Assembly: GCA_016292455.1 (NCBI GenBank)
Contig: JAEDIL010000001.1
Span: 1 to 64,000, forward strand
Source: Clostridiaceae bacterium
GTDB lineage: Bacteria > Bacillota > Clostridia > Oscillospirales > Acutalibacteraceae
Length of the DNA: 64,000 bases
Direction: 5' to 3'
In this document: in pieces, positions 40,488 to 51,868 of the stretch
Layout of the letters: each line of letters begins with the position of its first letter
How positions within the stretch are numbered: the stretch's first letter is position 1
Program-made: the position numbers and the translations under genes
The notes under the pieces: model-generated
What the model was told of the DNA's origin: nothing
The model's database searches: none
Seen by the model: only the letters and a program-made list of their open reading frames with translations

Positions 40488-43400
40488 TCAGTTATCTGAG
40501 CGCAGAGCGTTTGAGAAAATGAGTTCCATTTCTCTCGGTTCGCTGTTGTCAACAACTTCAACGTCGCTGTAACACTTCATGCCGGTTCCGGAGGGAAGCA
40601 GCTTACCGATGATAACATTTTCTTTGAGTCCGAGAAGCGGATCAACCTTACCCTTGATTGCCGCATCTGTGAGAACTCTCGTGGTTTCCTGGAATGACGC
40701 TGCGGAAAGGAACGAATCCGTTGCAAGCGATGCCTTTGTAATACCCATGAGCACGGGGGTAAAGGTTGCTTCTCTTGCTTCCTCGCCGTTTTCGGCTGCC
40801 TTTGCTTTTGCTGCATCGTTTGCCTTTTTGAGGTCACGCTTGTCAACAATTGCTCCGGGAAGAATGTCGGTGTCGCCGGGATCGTCAATTCTGACCTTCT
40901 TCATCATCTGACGTGCAATAACTTCGATGTGCTTGTCGTTGATGTCAACACCCTGGGTACGGTATGTGCACTGAACCTGGCTGATGAGGTAGTCATGAAC
41001 CGCGCTTACGCCGAGAACATTGAGAACGTCGCGAAGATCAACAGAGCCTTCGGTAAGTGTTTCACCGACTTCAACGTGCTGTCCTTCGGATACTCTTGCT
41101 CTCGCGCCGAAGGTGAGGAAGTATTCTTTTCTTTCACCGGTTTCTTCGTTAGTGACAACGATATGCGGATTCTTTTTGATTGTTTCAAAGGAAACAACGC
41201 CGTTGATTTCGCTAATCATTGCAAGCGTCTTGGGCTTTCTTGCTTCAAAGAGTTCTTCAACACGCGGAAGACCCTGTGTAATATCCGAACCGGAAGCAAC
41301 ACCGCCGGTGTGGAATGTTCTCATGGTGAGCTGAGTACCCGGTTCACCGATTGACTGAGCAGCAATGATACCGACTGCTTCACCGATTGTTACGGGATTG
41401 CCTGTTGCAAGGTTCGAACCGTAGCACTTAATGCAGGCGCCGTGGTCAGAGCAGCAGGTAAGAAGCGAGCGGATTGTGACGTGGCGGATATTCGCCGCGT
41501 CCTCTTTGCTCATGCCGCTTTCAAGTGCAGCATTGTATTTTTCGGTGAGATAAGCGTCAACTTTTTCAGCGTCAGCTTCGGTGAGCATGTGGTCGTTATC
41601 CATAATGACCTCACCGCTTTCCTCGTCAACGATGTTGTTGAGAAGATAACGACCTCTGAGTCTTTCGGTGAGAGGTTCAAGAACGCGGTTGCCGTCCATG
41701 ATGTCATAAACTTCAAGACCCTCAGTGCAGCCGCAGTCCTCCTCGCGGATAATAACGTCCTGAGAAACGTCAACAAGACGGCGGGTAAGGTAACCCGAGT
41801 CAGCAGTACGCAGTGCGGTATCGGCAAGACCTTTACGGGCACCGCGCGAGGAAATGAAGTATTCCTGAACGTTCAGACCTTCACGGTAGTTTGCACGAAT
41901 GGGAACTTCGATGGTCTTACCGGCAGTGTTTGCAATAAGACCGCGCATTCCGGCGAGCTGACGAAGCTGGCTTTCGGAACCGCGGGCTCCGGAGTCAAGC
42001 ATCATATATATCGGGTTGAATTTATCAAAGTTCTGGGTGAGAGCCTGAGCAACGCGGCTTGTGCAGACATCCCATGCTTTGAGAACCTGCCTTGAACGGT
42101 CGGAGTTGCTGAGGAGACCTCTGTTATACTTTCTGTTGACCTCGTCAACGATTGCCTCGGTCTCGGCAAGAATATCCTTCTTTGCCTCAGGGATAGTCGC
42201 ATCGCAGACAGCAACGGTGATGCCGCTCTTTGTTGAATACTTGTAGCCCTGATTCTTAATATCATCAAGAACCTGAGCGGTTTTTGCAACGCCGTGAACT
42301 CTGATGCACTTGTCAATGATTTTTCCGAGCATCTTCTTGTTGACAAGGGATTCAACTTCAAGTCTGAAAAGATTTTCGGGATCGCTTCTGTCAACAAAGC
42401 CGAGATCCTGCGGAACGGGAGCGTTGAAGATGACCTTTCCGAGAGTGGTTTCAACAAGCTTTGAAACCTTCTTGCCGTCAATCTCCTTTTCCATTCTGAT
42501 TTTGATGAGTGCATGAAGGTCAATAACCTTTGCGTCATACGCCATCTGAGCCTCGTTGACATCGCAGAAGGCTTTGCCCTCACCCTTTGCACCGGGCTTG
42601 ACAAGAGTAAGGTAATATGAACCGAGAACCATGTCCTGAGTCGGAACGGTAACGGGTTTTCCGTCAGAGGGTTTGAGCAGGTTGCCCGAAGAAAGCATAA
42701 GGAATCTTGCTTCGGCCTGTGCCTCTGCCGAAAGGGGAACGTGAACAGCCATCTGGTCACCGTCGAAGTCGGCATTGAATGCGGTACAGACAAGCGGATG
42801 CAGCTTGATTGCCTTGCCTTCAACAAGAACCGGCTCGAAGGCCTGAATTCCGAGTCTGTGCAGAGTCGGAGCACGGTTGAGCATTACGGGATGATCCTTG
42901 ATTACTATTTCAAGTGCGTCCCAAACGCATTTTTCCTGGCGGTCAACGGTTTTTCTTGCTGTTTTGATGTGGGTAGCAATGCCGGTTTCAACAAGGCGCT
43001 TCATAACAAACGGCTTGAAAAGTTCAAGAGCCATTTCCTTGGGAAGACCGCACTGATAGATTTTAAGCTCCGGACCGACAACGATAACCGAACGGCCGGA
43101 ATAGTCAACGCGCTTACCGAGGAGGTTCTGACGGAAACGTCCCTGCTTACCTTTGAGCATATCTGAAAGTGATTTAAGCGGACGGTTGTTCGGACCGGTC
43201 ACGGGACGTCCGCGGCGGCCGTTATCAATGAGAGCGTCAACAGCTTCCTGAAGCATTCTCTTTTCGTTGCGGATAATGATGCTCGGCGCACCGAGATCAA
43301 GCAGCTTTTTAAGGCGGTTGTTGCGGTTGATAACGCGGCGGTAAAGGTCGTTGAGATCGCTGGTTGCAAAGCGTCCGCCGTCAAGCTGAACCATAGGACG

Positions 43401-44120
43401 AATGTCGGGCGGAATGACCGGAACAACGTCAAGAATCATCCATTCAGGGCGGTTGCCGGAAGACTTGAAAGCGTCAACAACTTCAAGACGTTTGAGAATT
43501 TTTGCCTTTTTCTGACCGGAAGAGCCTTCAAGCGCTTCGCGCAGCTCTGCGTCAAGAGCGTCAATGTCAATTTCGCAAAGCAGCTCCTTGACCGCTTCGG
43601 CGCCCATACCGACGCGGAAGGTTTCGTCATTATAGTAGTACTCTCTGATGTCCTCATACTGCTTTTCGCTGATGACCTGACATTTCTTTACATTGGGAAC
43701 CGTGCCCGGATCAATAACGATATAAGCGGCGAAATAAAGAACTCTTTCAAGGTCTCTCGGAGACATATCGAGCATAAGTCCGATTCTCGAGGGAATACCC
43801 TTGAAATACCAGATGTGTGAAACAGGGGTTGCAAGCTCAATGTGTCCCATGCGCTCGCGGCGAACCTTTGCCTTGGTAATTTCAACGTGGCAGCGTTCGC
43901 AGACTTTTCCCTTATGGCGGATTCTTTTGTATCTTCCGCAGTGGCACTCCCAGTCTTTGAGCGGTCCGAAAATCTTTTCGCAGAAAAGACCGTCGGGTTC
44001 AGGCTTGAGGGTGCGGTAATTTATGGTTTCGGGCTTGGTAACCTCGCCGTATGACCATTCTCTGATCTGTTCGGGAGAGGCAAGACCGATTCTGATTGAT
44101 TCAAAGGTGATATTTTCCAT
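40488..44120 (-). CDS. rpoC: DNA-directed RNA polymerase subunit beta'
   Basis: A 1210-residue catalytic subunit of RNA polymerase. The N-terminal zinc finger is [19 protein letters not shown] near residue 59. The catalytic Mg loop is NADFDGDQM near residue 450. The second zinc site ([11 protein letters not shown]...[11 protein letters not shown]) lies near 785-870. The end is [19 protein letters not shown]. Length is typical for Clostridia. It follows rpoB after a 66-bp gap with SD AAAGGG and ends at a strong terminator. Confidence 0.98.
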   Translation of the reverse strand: MENITFESIRIGLASPEQIREWSYGEVTKPETINYRTLKPEPDGLFCEKIFGPLKDWECHCGRYKRIRHKGKVCERCHVEITKAKVRRERMGHIELATPVSHIWYFKGIPSRIGLMLDMSPRDLERVLYFAAYIVIDPGTVPNVKKCQVISEKQYEDIREYYYNDETFRVGMGAEAVKELLCEIDIDALDAELREALEGSSGQKKAKILKRLEVVDAFKSSGNRPEWMILDVVPVIPPDIRPMVQLDGGRFATSDLNDLYRRVINRNNRLKKLLDLGAPSIIIRNEKRMLQEAVDALIDNGRRGRPVTGPNNRPLKSLSDMLKGKQGRFRQNLLGKRVDYSGRSVIVVGPELKIYQCGLPKEMALELFKPFVMKRLVETGIATHIKTARKTVDRQEKCVWDALEIVIKDHPVMLNRAPTLHRLGIQAFEPVLVEGKAIKLHPLVCTAFNADFDGDQMAVHVPLSAEAQAEARFLMLSSGNLLKPSDGKPVTVPTQDMVLGSYYLTLVKPGAKGEGKAFCDVNEAQMAYDAKVIDLHALIKIRMEKEIDGKKVSKLVETTLGKVIFNAPVPQDLGFVDRSDPENLFRLEVESLVNKKMLGKIIDKCIRVHGVAKTAQVLDDIKNQGYKYSTKSGITVAVCDATIPEAKKDILAETEAIVDEVNRKYNRGLLSNSDRSRQVLKAWDVCTSRVAQALTQNFDKFNPIYMMLDSGARGSESQLRQLAGMRGLIANTAGKTIEVPIRANYREGLNVQEYFISSRGARKGLADTALRTADSGYLTRRLVDVSQDVIIREEDCGCTEGLEVYDIMDGNRVLEPLTERLRGRYLLNNIVDEESGEVIMDNDHMLTEADAEKVDAYLTEKYNAALESGMSKEDAANIRHVTIRSLLTCCSDHGACIKCYGSNLATGNPVTIGEAVGIIAAQSIGEPGTQLTMRTFHTGGVASGSDITQGLPRVEELFEARKPKTLAMISEINGVVSFETIKKNPHIVVTNEETGERKEYFLTFGARARVSEGQHVEVGETLTEGSVDLRDVLNVLGVSAVHDYLISQVQCTYRTQGVDINDKHIEVIARQMMKKVRIDDPGDTDILPGAIVDKRDLKKANDAAKAKAAENGEEAREATFTPVLMGITKASLATDSFLSAASFQETTRVLTDAAIKGKVDPLLGLKENVIIGKLLPSGTGMKCYSDVEVVDNSEPREMELIFSNALRSDN

Positions 44121-44186
44121 ATATTAAGTCAGCCCTTTCGTTGTTAAATTTTAATTCGGGAAAGTGTTACGTTCGATCACAAAGAA

Positions 44187-47100
44187 TTATTCGTCGGCAT
44201 CGGGAACAAAACCGGAATCGAAACCGGCGTCATTGACGGTCGGATTGATTTCGTTAAAGAATTCATTGTAATCAAAGGGCTTTTCTTCTTCGTCCTCTTC
44301 TTCGTCTTCCTCGTCAAAATCAAGGTCGAAGCTCTCGTCGTCGGAAAGGTCTGAGTCTTCCTCAAGGTCTGAATCGTCTTCAAGTTCTTCATCAGCCTCT
44401 TTGTCTTCATAGACTCCGGCGTCTTCATCGCGGTGACGGTTATACTTGTGGAGGGTAACGCCGTCATCGGTGTCGAGGTTCTGTTTGAGGTCGATTTCAT
44501 TTTCGTCTGCGTCAAGAACCTTGATGTCAAGTCCGAGTGACTGCAATTCCTTGATGAGAACCTTGAACGATTCGGGAACGCCCGCCTTGGGAATGTTCTC
44601 GCCGTTGACGATTGCCTCATAGGTCTTGACACGTCCGACAACATCGTCTGACTTGACTGTAAGAATTTCCTGAAGGGTATATGCAGCGCCGTATGCTTCA
44701 AGAGCCCAGACTTCCATTTCACCGAAACGCTGACCGCCGAACTGAGCCTTACCGCCGAGGGGCTGCTGAGTAACGAGCGAGTACGGACCGGTTGAACGGG
44801 CATGCATCTTATCATCAACAAGGTGGTGCAGTTTGAGGAAGTACATTACGCCGACGGTGACGTCTCCGTCAAATTTTTCGCCTGTACGTCCGTCAATGAG
44901 GGTTGACTTGCCATTGGTTGAAAGACCGGCAAGTTCAAGCGAAGCTCTAATGTCGTCCTCATGTGCGCCGTCGAAAACGGGAGTCATAATCTTCCAGCCA
45001 AGTTCGCGGCAGGCAAAGCCGAGATGCACTTCAAGAACCTGACCGATATTCATACGTGAGGGAACGCCGAGGGGGTTCAGAACAATGTCAAGAGGTGTTC
45101 CGTCTTCAAGGAAAGGCATATCCTCCTGGGGAAGAATTCTTGAAACAACACCCTTGTTACCGTGGCGGCCCGCCATCTTGTCGCCGACCTGGAGCTTACG
45201 CTTCTGGGCAATGTAGCAGCGGACAACCTTGTTTACACCGGGGTTGAGCTCATCGCTGTTTTCGCGGGTGAACTCTTCAACCTTGACAACAATTCCGTAT
45301 TCGCCGTGGGGAACACGAAGTGAAGTGTCCCTGACCTCGCGCGCCTTTTCGCCGAAGATTGCGCGAAGAAGTCTTTCCTCGGCGGTCAGCTCGGTTTCAC
45401 CCTTGGGAGTAACCTTGCCGACAAGAATATCGCCGGAATGAACCTCTGCGCCGACGCGGATTATTCCGCGTTCGTCAAGGTCTTTGAGAGCGTCACCGAC
45501 GTTCGGAATGTCGTTGGTGATTTCTTCGGGACCGAGCTTGGTGTCTCTGGCTTCAAGCTCGTACTTTTCAATATGGATAGATGTATAAACATCGTCGCGG
45601 ACAAGCTTTTCATTTATAAGAACGGCGTCCTCGTAGTTATAGCCCTCCCATGTCATGAAGCCGATGAGAGCGTTTTTACCAAGGCTGAGTTCGCCGTGGT
45701 CGGTTGCGGGACCGTCCGCAACAACCTGTCCTTCCTCAATAACGTCTCCGACAGCAACAACGGGACGCTGATTGATGCAGGTTCCCTGGTTGGAGCGCAT
45801 GAATTTGATGAGGTTGTAGGTGTCAACAACATTATCTTCGGCAAGAACGTCAACTCTGTCGGCACTGACATAAATGACCTTGCCGCCTCTTTTTGCAAGA
45901 ACGCAGACTCCGGAATCGGTGGCGGCTTTATATTCCATGCCGGTACCGACCATCGGCGAGTCGCAGGTGAGAAGCGGAACAGCCTGACGCTGCATGTTTG
46001 AACCCATGAGAGCACGGTTTGCGTCGTCGTTTTCAAGGAACGGAATGAGAGCGGTTGCAACGGAAACAACCATCTTGGGCGAAACGTCCATGTAATCAAC
46101 CCTAGTGGGTTCAATTTCAAGGAACTCGTCGCGATGGCGGGCGTTGACCTTTCTTCTCATGAAGTGACCTTCTTCGTCAAGCGGTTCGTTGGCCTGAGCA
46201 ACGGTGTACTCGTCTTCAACGTCAGCGGTCATGTATTCATAGGTGTCAAGAACCTTTCCGGTCTCCTTGTCAACGGGACGGAACGGAGCTTCAATGAAGC
46301 CGTATTCATTGATTCTTGCAAACGTTGCAAGATAAGAGATAAGACCGATGTTGGGACCTTCGGGGGTCTCAATGGGGCACATTCTTCCGTAATGTGAATA
46401 GTGAACGTCGCGAACCTCGAAGCCTGCGCGGTCTCTTGAAAGTCCGCCGGGGCCGAGAGCCGAAAGACGGCGCTTATGCGTAAGCTCTGCAAGGGGGTTG
46501 TTCTGATCCATGAACTGAGAAAGCGGAGAAGAACCGAAGAACTCTCTGACAGCCGCAATAACGGGACGGGTGTTGATGAGAGCCTGCGGAGTAACCTTAT
46601 CCGGCTCCTGAGCCTGAAGGGTCATTCTTTCCTTGACAACTCTTTCCATTCTTGAAAAGCCTACGCGGAACTGATTCTGCAAAAGCTCGCCTACCGAACG
46701 GATACGTCTGTTGCCGAGGTGGTCAATATCGTCTGCGCTGCCTACGCCGCAGGCAAGGCAGTTAAGATAGTTGATTGAAGCGAAAATATCGTCGATGATG
46801 ATGTGCTTGGGAATAAGCTCGTCTCCCTTGCTTTCAAGGAAAGCAAGCTTTTCAGACTTGTCCATTCCCTCGGTTTCGGGAAGGATGTCCATAAGGACGG
46901 TATAGCGGACATGCTCGTTGATGCCGATGTCGCAAAGCTCTTTCTTTGTAAGCTCGGGAAAGAACGGAAGAATGTCAACCATCTGGTTTGAGATAACCTT
47001 AACCGGCTCCTCACGTCCCTCGACCTGAACATAGGCAACCTTTGCGCCGGACTGGGTAACTTCCATTGCGCGCTGCTTTGTCATAAGCTCGCCTTCTTCG

Positions 47101-48014
47101 GCAATGATTTCGCCGGTGAGTTCGTTGACAATGGGAGCGGCAAGTCTGAAACCGCGGATACGGTCAAAGAGAGCAAGCTTCTTATTATATTTATAGCGTC
47201 CTACTCTTGAAAGGTCATAACGGCGTTCATCAAAGAAGAGACCTTCAAGGTGGCTTTGCGCACTCGAAAGTGTCGGCGGTTCGCCGGGACGGAGCTTTTT
47301 GTAGACTTCAATGAGCGCTTCCTCGGTGTTCCTTGTCGGATCCTTTTCAAAGGAGGCTTCAATTCTGTCGTCAAGACCGAAGAAATCGCGTATATCGCTG
47401 TTGGAGTTGAGACCGAGAGCGCGGATAAACGTGGTGATAGGTATTTTTCTGTTTTTATCAATGCGGACATAGAACAAATCGTTCTGGTCCGTTTCATATT
47501 CGAGCCATGCACCGCGGTTGGGTATGACGGTTGTTGTGAAGAGCTTTTTGCCGGTGACGTTGTGCGTCATTCCGAAATAAACACCGGGCGAACGGACAAG
47601 CTGAGAAACAATAACTCGCTCTGCGCCGTTGATGACGAAGGTTCCGCTGTCAGTCATGAGCGGAAAATCGCCCATATAGACTTCGCTTTCCTTGACTTCG
47701 CCGGTTTCCTTGTTGTAAAGCCTTGCGGTAACGCGCATGGGGGCGGCGTAGGTTGCGTCGCGCTCCTTGCATTCCCTGACGGAATACTTGCTCTTTTTCT
47801 CCATGCGGTAATCAACAAAGCTGAGACTGAGGTTCCCGCTGAAATCGGTAATATCCTCAACGTCCCTCAGAACCTCTTTCAGACCGGTTTCAAGGAACCA
47901 ACGATAGGAATCCTTCTGAACCTGAATGAGGTTCGGCATTTTCATTACCTCTTGGATTTTACCAAAGCTCTTGCGAACATTGGTGCCGAGTTTCACATCG
48001 GTAACATTGACCAT
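44187..48014 (-). CDS. rpoB: DNA-directed RNA polymerase subunit beta with acidic tail
   Basis: A 1275-residue beta subunit. The rifampicin-pocket cluster is present ([20 protein letters not shown], then [18 protein letters not shown]) with sensitive-type D, H and S residues, as are [10 protein letters not shown] and [19 protein letters not shown]. The conserved protein ends near residue 1185. About 90 further residues are a strongly acidic tail with runs such as [12 protein letters not shown] and a final [13 protein letters not shown] stretch. Usual Firmicute RpoB is about 1180-1240. The start is GTG-free ATG 48014 after a structured leader. The usual rplJ-rplL genes are not upstream. Confidence 0.97.
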   Translation of the reverse strand: MVNVTDVKLGTNVRKSFGKIQEVMKMPNLIQVQKDSYRWFLETGLKEVLRDVEDITDFSGNLSLSFVDYRMEKKSKYSVRECKERDATYAAPMRVTARLYNKETGEVKESEVYMGDFPLMTDSGTFVINGAERVIVSQLVRSPGVYFGMTHNVTGKKLFTTTVIPNRGAWLEYETDQNDLFYVRIDKNRKIPITTFIRALGLNSNSDIRDFFGLDDRIEASFEKDPTRNTEEALIEVYKKLRPGEPPTLSSAQSHLEGLFFDERRYDLSRVGRYKYNKKLALFDRIRGFRLAAPIVNELTGEIIAEEGELMTKQRAMEVTQSGAKVAYVQVEGREEPVKVISNQMVDILPFFPELTKKELCDIGINEHVRYTVLMDILPETEGMDKSEKLAFLESKGDELIPKHIIIDDIFASINYLNCLACGVGSADDIDHLGNRRIRSVGELLQNQFRVGFSRMERVVKERMTLQAQEPDKVTPQALINTRPVIAAVREFFGSSPLSQFMDQNNPLAELTHKRRLSALGPGGLSRDRAGFEVRDVHYSHYGRMCPIETPEGPNIGLISYLATFARINEYGFIEAPFRPVDKETGKVLDTYEYMTADVEDEYTVAQANEPLDEEGHFMRRKVNARHRDEFLEIEPTRVDYMDVSPKMVVSVATALIPFLENDDANRALMGSNMQRQAVPLLTCDSPMVGTGMEYKAATDSGVCVLAKRGGKVIYVSADRVDVLAEDNVVDTYNLIKFMRSNQGTCINQRPVVAVGDVIEEGQVVADGPATDHGELSLGKNALIGFMTWEGYNYEDAVLINEKLVRDDVYTSIHIEKYELEARDTKLGPEEITNDIPNVGDALKDLDERGIIRVGAEVHSGDILVGKVTPKGETELTAEERLLRAIFGEKAREVRDTSLRVPHGEYGIVVKVEEFTRENSDELNPGVNKVVRCYIAQKRKLQVGDKMAGRHGNKGVVSRILPQEDMPFLEDGTPLDIVLNPLGVPSRMNIGQVLEVHLGFACRELGWKIMTPVFDGAHEDDIRASLELAGLSTNGKSTLIDGRTGEKFDGDVTVGVMYFLKLHHLVDDKMHARSTGPYSLVTQQPLGGKAQFGGQRFGEMEVWALEAYGAAYTLQEILTVKSDDVVGRVKTYEAIVNGENIPKAGVPESFKVLIKELQSLGLDIKVLDADENEIDLKQNLDTDDGVTLHKYNRHRDEDAGVYEDKEADEELEDDSDLEEDSDLSDDESFDLDFDEEDEEEDEEEKPFDYNEFFNEINPTVNDAGFDSGFVPDADE

Positions 48015-48088
48015 TCGCTTATCACTCCACGTTTTTATTTGCCTTGCGCGGCATACGCTGTGCCCTGCACAGAAGATGAAAAAATCTA

Positions 48089-48117
48089 TTGACTTTTCGC
48101 TTTATAAATGCTATCAT
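48089..48117 (+). promoter_or_regulatory. SigA promoter reading antisense to the rpoB leader
   Basis: TTGACT (48089-48094), 17-bp spacer, TATCAT (48112-48117), on the plus strand. Confidence 0.65.
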
Positions 48118-48175
48118 GCTCTTGTGAAAAGGTAAAAAGGGCACAAGGGCACATTTTCACATTATAAGTTCTGTC

Positions 48176-48205
48176 ATACTATCACAATCCGTTGTGCAAA
48201 GTCAA
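48176..48205 (-). promoter_or_regulatory. rpoB promoter with dyad in spacer
   Basis: Minus strand TTGACT (48205-48200), 18-bp spacer, TAGTAT (48181-48176). The spacer contains the dyad CACAA-CGGA-TTGTG, a possible regulator site. Confidence 0.65.
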
Positions 48206-48242
48206 GCATTTTGTGTAAATTTTTTGAATTTTTTCTTCAATT

Positions 48243-48270
48243 CCGCCATTTTGGCGGCTTTCTTCTTTTT
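48243..48270 (+). terminator. Terminator of candidate antisense RNA
   Basis: 5-bp stem CCGCC/GGCGG with ATTTT loop followed by CTTTCTTCTTTTT. On the opposite strand no U-run follows, so it works on the plus strand only. Confidence 0.65.
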
Positions 48271-48303
48271 ATATTGTGGTTTTGGATTATTAAAATCAAA
48301 AAT

Positions 48304-48361
48304 CAACCGCCGTTTTCCCTTGCCGGGCTTCAAGACCCGGAGCCGGAACAAACGGCGGTTG
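48304..48361 (-). terminator. Terminator of zinc-ribbon gene
   Basis: A 12-bp stem, CAACCGCCGTTT (48304-48315) with AAACGGCGGTTG (48350-48361), with an inner GC-rich hairpin. The minus strand then reads ATTTTTGATTTT. Confidence 0.7.
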
Positions 48362-48381
48362 TTTGCTGATCTGTTCATTTT

Positions 48382-48582
48382 TTACCTAAAAACACGAGGC
48401 AACGTGGATAAAAACTTTCTTTTTCCTTTTTTCTCTTTCAAAGCAGGTGCGACCTTTTCCGTCGGTGAAGCTTCGGAAAAAACCTGCCCTTCGCAGTCAG
48501 AACAGACCTGTCTGCCTTCCGGAATCTCTCTTCCGCAGCAGACACAGTATTCCGATTTATAAACATACAGGTTCTTCTCCAT
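48382..48582 (-). CDS. Small zinc-ribbon protein
   Basis: A 66-residue protein with a four-Cys knuckle (YCVCCGREIPEGRQVCSDC, residues 12-30) that should bind one zinc, and a Lys-rich C-terminus (EKKGKRKFLSTLPRVFR). It has a good SD (GGGGG, 8 bp before the ATG), a promoter at 48632-48660 and a terminator, so it is probably real. The family is not recognised; a nucleic-acid or ribosome-binding role is only a guess from composition. Confidence 0.65.
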   Translation of the reverse strand: MEKNLYVYKSEYCVCCGREIPEGRQVCSDCEGQVFSEASPTEKVAPALKEKKGKRKFLSTLPRVFR

Positions 48583-48631
48583 TCAGATTACCCCCAACCA
48601 TATTGGAAACTTAATTCCAAATCACATACAC

Positions 48632-48660
48632 AATATATCACAAGGTTCTGAATTTGTGAA
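48632..48660 (-). promoter_or_regulatory. SigA promoter of zinc-ribbon gene
   Basis: Minus strand TTCACA (48660-48655), 17-bp spacer, TATATT (48637-48632). Confidence 0.6.
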
Positions 48661-48766
48661 GAGTTTTCACTTAATTTGTGTTAAATTTTTTCACCAAAAT
48701 CCGACATCATTCTTTCCGCTGTGACGTTTTCCGGGCAATAACGCGTTGCCGACCGGGCAGCGCCGC

Positions 48767-48821
48767 AGAAAAAAAGCCGCAATCACAAAAGCGTTTCTCG
48801 CTGCCTTTGAATTGCGGCTTT
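48767..48821 (-). terminator. rpoD terminator
   Basis: An 11-bp stem, AAAGCCGCAAT (48773-48783) with ATTGCGGCTTT (48811-48821), followed by Us on the minus strand. It lies about 50 bp after the rpoD stop; the rest of 48583-48873 holds only the neighbouring promoter. Confidence 0.75.
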
Positions 48822-48873
48822 CCCTGTTTTTACCTTCTTTTGCCGCCGCTAAATACGGCGTTCTCACCTGATA

Positions 48874-49965
48874 TTAAAGGTCTTTCAGATGCTTGCTTCT
48901 GCTCGGGTGACGCAGCTTGCGAAGTGCCTTGGCTTCAATCTGGCGGATACGCTCGCGGGTAACGTTGAACGCCTTGCCGACTTCTTCAAGCGTCTGCGGC
49001 GTGCCGTCTTTCAGACCGAAGCGCAGGCGAAGAACCTCCGCTTCACGGGGAGTAAGCGTTGAGAGGACCTCGTTGACCTTGGTTTTGAGGAATGTCATTG
49101 CTGCTGCGTCCGCAGGAGAAAGCGCGTCCTCATCGGGAATAAAGTCGCCAAGGTGGCTGTCCTCCTCCTCACCGATGGGAGTTTCGAGTGAAACCGGCTC
49201 CTGAGATATTCTGAGAATATCGCGGACCTTGTCCACCGGCATTGAAAGCTCAACCGCAATATCTTCGGGGGTCGGATCCTTTCCGTCGCGATGAAGGAGC
49301 ATATTGCTGGTTTTCTTGACCTTATTTATAGTTTCAACCATGTGAACCGGAATACGGATTGTTCTGCCCTGGTCGGCAATTGCCCTTGTGATTGCCTGAC
49401 GGATCCACCACGTTGCGTAGGTTGAAAACTTAAAGCCCTTTGTGTAATCAAACTTATCCACTGCCTTGATAAGACCGAGGTTACCCTCCTGAATGAGGTC
49501 AAGGAACATCATTCCTCTTCCGACATATCTCTTTGCAATGCTGACAACAAGACGAAGATTTGCCTTTGTGAGCCTGTCCTTTGCTTCCTGGTCGTTGTCG
49601 GCAATGCGGATTGCAAGTTCAATTTCTTCTTCGGGAGTCAGAAGAGGAACCCTGCCTATGTCTTTGAGATAAACTTTTACGGGGTCATCAATAACTGCGC
49701 CTTTGTTGTCTGCCGAAAGCGGTGCATTATCGTAGCCTTTGGGAATGTCAATATCCATTGAGATGCTTTCGAGCATCTCGTCTCCGAGATCGTCAACAAT
49801 TTCAATTCCGTGACTTTCAAGGGTTGAATAAAGCTTTTCAAGCTCCTCAATGTCAATGTCAGCTTCAACAAGAACCGTATCAATATCGGTTGAATTGAGC
49901 TTTCCGGTCGCAATGCCCTTGTCAATGAGAGCCTTGACCATTGCTTTTTTCTCTGAGTTTTCCAT
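48874..49965 (-). CDS. rpoD: Primary sigma factor RpoD/SigA
   Basis: A 363-residue housekeeping sigma factor. Region 1.1 is short (about residues 1-75). Region 1.2 has [20 protein letters not shown]. Regions 2.1-2.4 have [37 protein letters not shown] and [17 protein letters not shown]. Region 4.2 is the [23 protein letters not shown]. The start is ATG 49965 after AAAGGAAG. It lies downstream of dnaG in the classical dgt-dnaG-rpoD operon and matches the many TTGACA/TATAAT promoters in this window. Confidence 0.97.
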   Translation of the reverse strand: MENSEKKAMVKALIDKGIATGKLNSTDIDTVLVEADIDIEELEKLYSTLESHGIEIVDDLGDEMLESISMDIDIPKGYDNAPLSADNKGAVIDDPVKVYLKDIGRVPLLTPEEEIELAIRIADNDQEAKDRLTKANLRLVVSIAKRYVGRGMMFLDLIQEGNLGLIKAVDKFDYTKGFKFSTYATWWIRQAITRAIADQGRTIRIPVHMVETINKVKKTSNMLLHRDGKDPTPEDIAVELSMPVDKVRDILRISQEPVSLETPIGEEEDSHLGDFIPDEDALSPADAAAMTFLKTKVNEVLSTLTPREAEVLRLRFGLKDGTPQTLEEVGKAFNVTRERIRQIEAKALRKLRHPSRSKHLKDL

Positions 49966-50036
49966 AGATAACAACTTCCTTTCATTTTCCGCTTCGTCCG
50001 GACAATTATTTATTCTTTGCGGTATTTATCGTGATA

Positions 50037-51815
50037 TTACTTTCCCTTTTTATTTTTTACAAGCTTTTCAAACTGCGCCTTATATTCTTCGTCGCTCATT
50101 TTTGAAACGTCAACGGTGCTTTGAATCTTCTGCTGCGCCTCGTTTTCAAGAACCCCAACACAGTCAAGCAGCTCCTTTTTTGTTCCGAAGCAGCCCTCGC
50201 TCTGTTTGAGGAGTCTGACAAGCTCGTCCATTTCCTGAGGAGAAAGCTCGCCGGAGAAAAGAGTCAGCTCAAAGCCTGAATTTTCCTTTGCGCGCGCGCT
50301 CATGAACCTGAATATCCTGCCGAGATGCGGCACCGTAAAGCTTTCCTCGCTCAGCCGTTCGCTGACGGCTGGGAAAAAACCCGGATTGTTATAAAGCAGA
50401 GATATTATTCTTTCCTGCGCCCTGACCGCTCGGACAGCAGTGTCGCCGTGAAGCTTCAGCTTTGTCATGCGCGTCATTGATTCACGCTGAATGTCTTCAT
50501 ACCTTTTCTTTTCGTTTCTCAAAGCATTATTCCTTTTCAGCTGACTTATACGCGCGGTTATCGCCGTTTTTTCAACATTCAGCTCCTCGGCAAGCCGGGA
50601 CACATAAACCTCAACGGCAATTGAATTCTTAACCTTTGAAAGAATCTCAGCCGCAAGGGAAAGATAGCGAACCTTTCCGTCCGAGGATTCAAGGTCAAGA
50701 CCCTCCCGCGCTTTCAGAAGCGCAAATTCAATATCATTTTCCGCACCCTCAATGAGCTTCCGGAATTTTTCCGCGCCGAAATTTTTGAGAATTTCGTCAG
50801 GATCTTTTCCGCCGCTCAGACGGATAACGCGCATCTTCATGCCGATTGAAGAAAAAACGTCAATTGCCCGCCCGGTTGCCTTTCGTCCGGCTTCATCGTT
50901 GTCATAGCATATAAGAATTTCATCGGCATAGCGCGAAAGAAGATGAGCCATTTCGCCGGTGAGAGCCGTTCCGAGACACGCAATTGAATTCGTGAAGCCC
51001 GCCTGATGCAAAGCAATTGCGTCCATATATCCCTCAACGAGAATTAACGAACTCTCCTTTGAGTTTTTTGCAAAATTCAGTCCGAAAACGCCGAGACTTT
51101 TTTTATAAACGGGTGTGTCGGAGGTGTTTATATATTTTGGCTTACTGTCGTCAAGAACGCGGCCGCCGAAAGCAACAACGTTTCCGCGCGGGTCGATTAT
51201 CGGAACCATCACGCGGTTACGGAAGTTATCATAAAACGAAGCTTTTCCGTTTTTCTCGCTTTTGTTTGCAAGATTGGCTTCATAGATTTCCTCGTATGAA
51301 TAGCCCTTCTGACGAAGATGCGTCAGTAGCGCTCTCCATTCGTCAGGCGCATAGCCGAGCCCGAAGCGTTTGATTGTTTTCGCCGAATAGCCGCGCCGCT
51401 TATAATATTCAAGCGCCGCCCTGCCCTTTTCGCCCATCAGACTTTCATGGAAAAACCTTGCGGCCTCCCTGTTCATCTCATATATTCTTCTCCGCCTTTG
51501 CGCCATGGAATCGTCAAAGCCGTCAGAGGGCATTGCCATTCCGGTCCGGTCGCAAAGAAAACGGACAGCCTCATGAAAGTCAAGATTTTCAACTCTCCTT
51601 ATGAAGCTGACAACCTCGCCGCCTGCGCCGCAGCCGAAGCAATAAAAGCTTCCGTTCTCCGGATAAACGGTGAACGAAGGAGTTTTTTCGTTGTGAAACG
51701 GGCAGAGTCCGACAAGGTTTCTGCCGCGCCGTTTGAGTTGGACATAGCCGGATATAATATCCGTAATATCACAGCGCATACGAAGTTCCATCAGAAAATC
51801 GTCGCTTATCCTCAT
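50037..51815 (-). CDS. dnaG: DNA primase
   Basis: A 592-residue replicative primase. It has an N-terminal zinc finger (CPFHNEKTPSF...YCFGCGAGG, residues 38-65), the primase core (RFGLGYAPDEW), the TOPRIM metal site LVEGYMDAIALHQAG near residue 260 with YDNDEAGRKA, and a C-terminal DnaB-binding part. The start is ATG 51815 after GGAGG. It is followed by rpoD (71-bp gap). Confidence 0.96.
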   Translation of the reverse strand: MRISDDFLMELRMRCDITDIISGYVQLKRRGRNLVGLCPFHNEKTPSFTVYPENGSFYCFGCGAGGEVVSFIRRVENLDFHEAVRFLCDRTGMAMPSDGFDDSMAQRRRRIYEMNREAARFFHESLMGEKGRAALEYYKRRGYSAKTIKRFGLGYAPDEWRALLTHLRQKGYSYEEIYEANLANKSEKNGKASFYDNFRNRVMVPIIDPRGNVVAFGGRVLDDSKPKYINTSDTPVYKKSLGVFGLNFAKNSKESSLILVEGYMDAIALHQAGFTNSIACLGTALTGEMAHLLSRYADEILICYDNDEAGRKATGRAIDVFSSIGMKMRVIRLSGGKDPDEILKNFGAEKFRKLIEGAENDIEFALLKAREGLDLESSDGKVRYLSLAAEILSKVKNSIAVEVYVSRLAEELNVEKTAITARISQLKRNNALRNEKKRYEDIQRESMTRMTKLKLHGDTAVRAVRAQERIISLLYNNPGFFPAVSERLSEESFTVPHLGRIFRFMSARAKENSGFELTLFSGELSPQEMDELVRLLKQSEGCFGTKKELLDCVGVLENEAQQKIQSTVDVSKMSDEEYKAQFEKLVKNKKGK

Positions 51816-51868
51816 CTTTCTCACCTCCGTCTGAAAACCCGTCCTGTGTTTTTATCTGTACACCGTTG

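Larger units (their letters stand above)
48124..48270 (+). ncRNA. Candidate antisense RNA over the rpoB promoter, about 147 nt
   Basis: A plus-strand promoter (48089-48117) and a plus-strand intrinsic terminator (CCGCC/GGCGG then CTTTCTTCTTTTT, 48243-48270) bracket a segment with no open reading frame. Its first 45 bases are antisense to the 5' end of the rpoB leader; the rest crosses the rpoB promoter. The 5' part can fold on GTGAAAA/TTTTCAC, enclosing a repeat of GGGCACAA. It could couple rpoB initiation to a competing transcript. Confidence 0.5.
48015..48381. other. 367-base region: rpoB leader and overlapping small RNA unit
   Basis: This interval holds the rpoB promoter (minus, 48176-48205) and its leader of about 155 bases. 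The leader contains hairpins (GTGAAAA/TTTTCAC near 48124-48161, CTGTGC/GCACAG near 48050-48072). Also here are a plus-strand promoter (48089-48117), a plus-strand terminator (48243-48270) and the terminator of the zinc-ribbon gene (48304-48361). Confidence 0.65.

Noticed and set aside
41442..42874. Long open frames on both strands within rpoC
   Set aside because: They are shadows of the rpoC coding frame; the rpoC product matches the family over its whole length.
45438..46001. 187-codon plus-strand frame inside rpoB
   Set aside because: Codon-bias shadow of rpoB with no SD and no recognisable domain.
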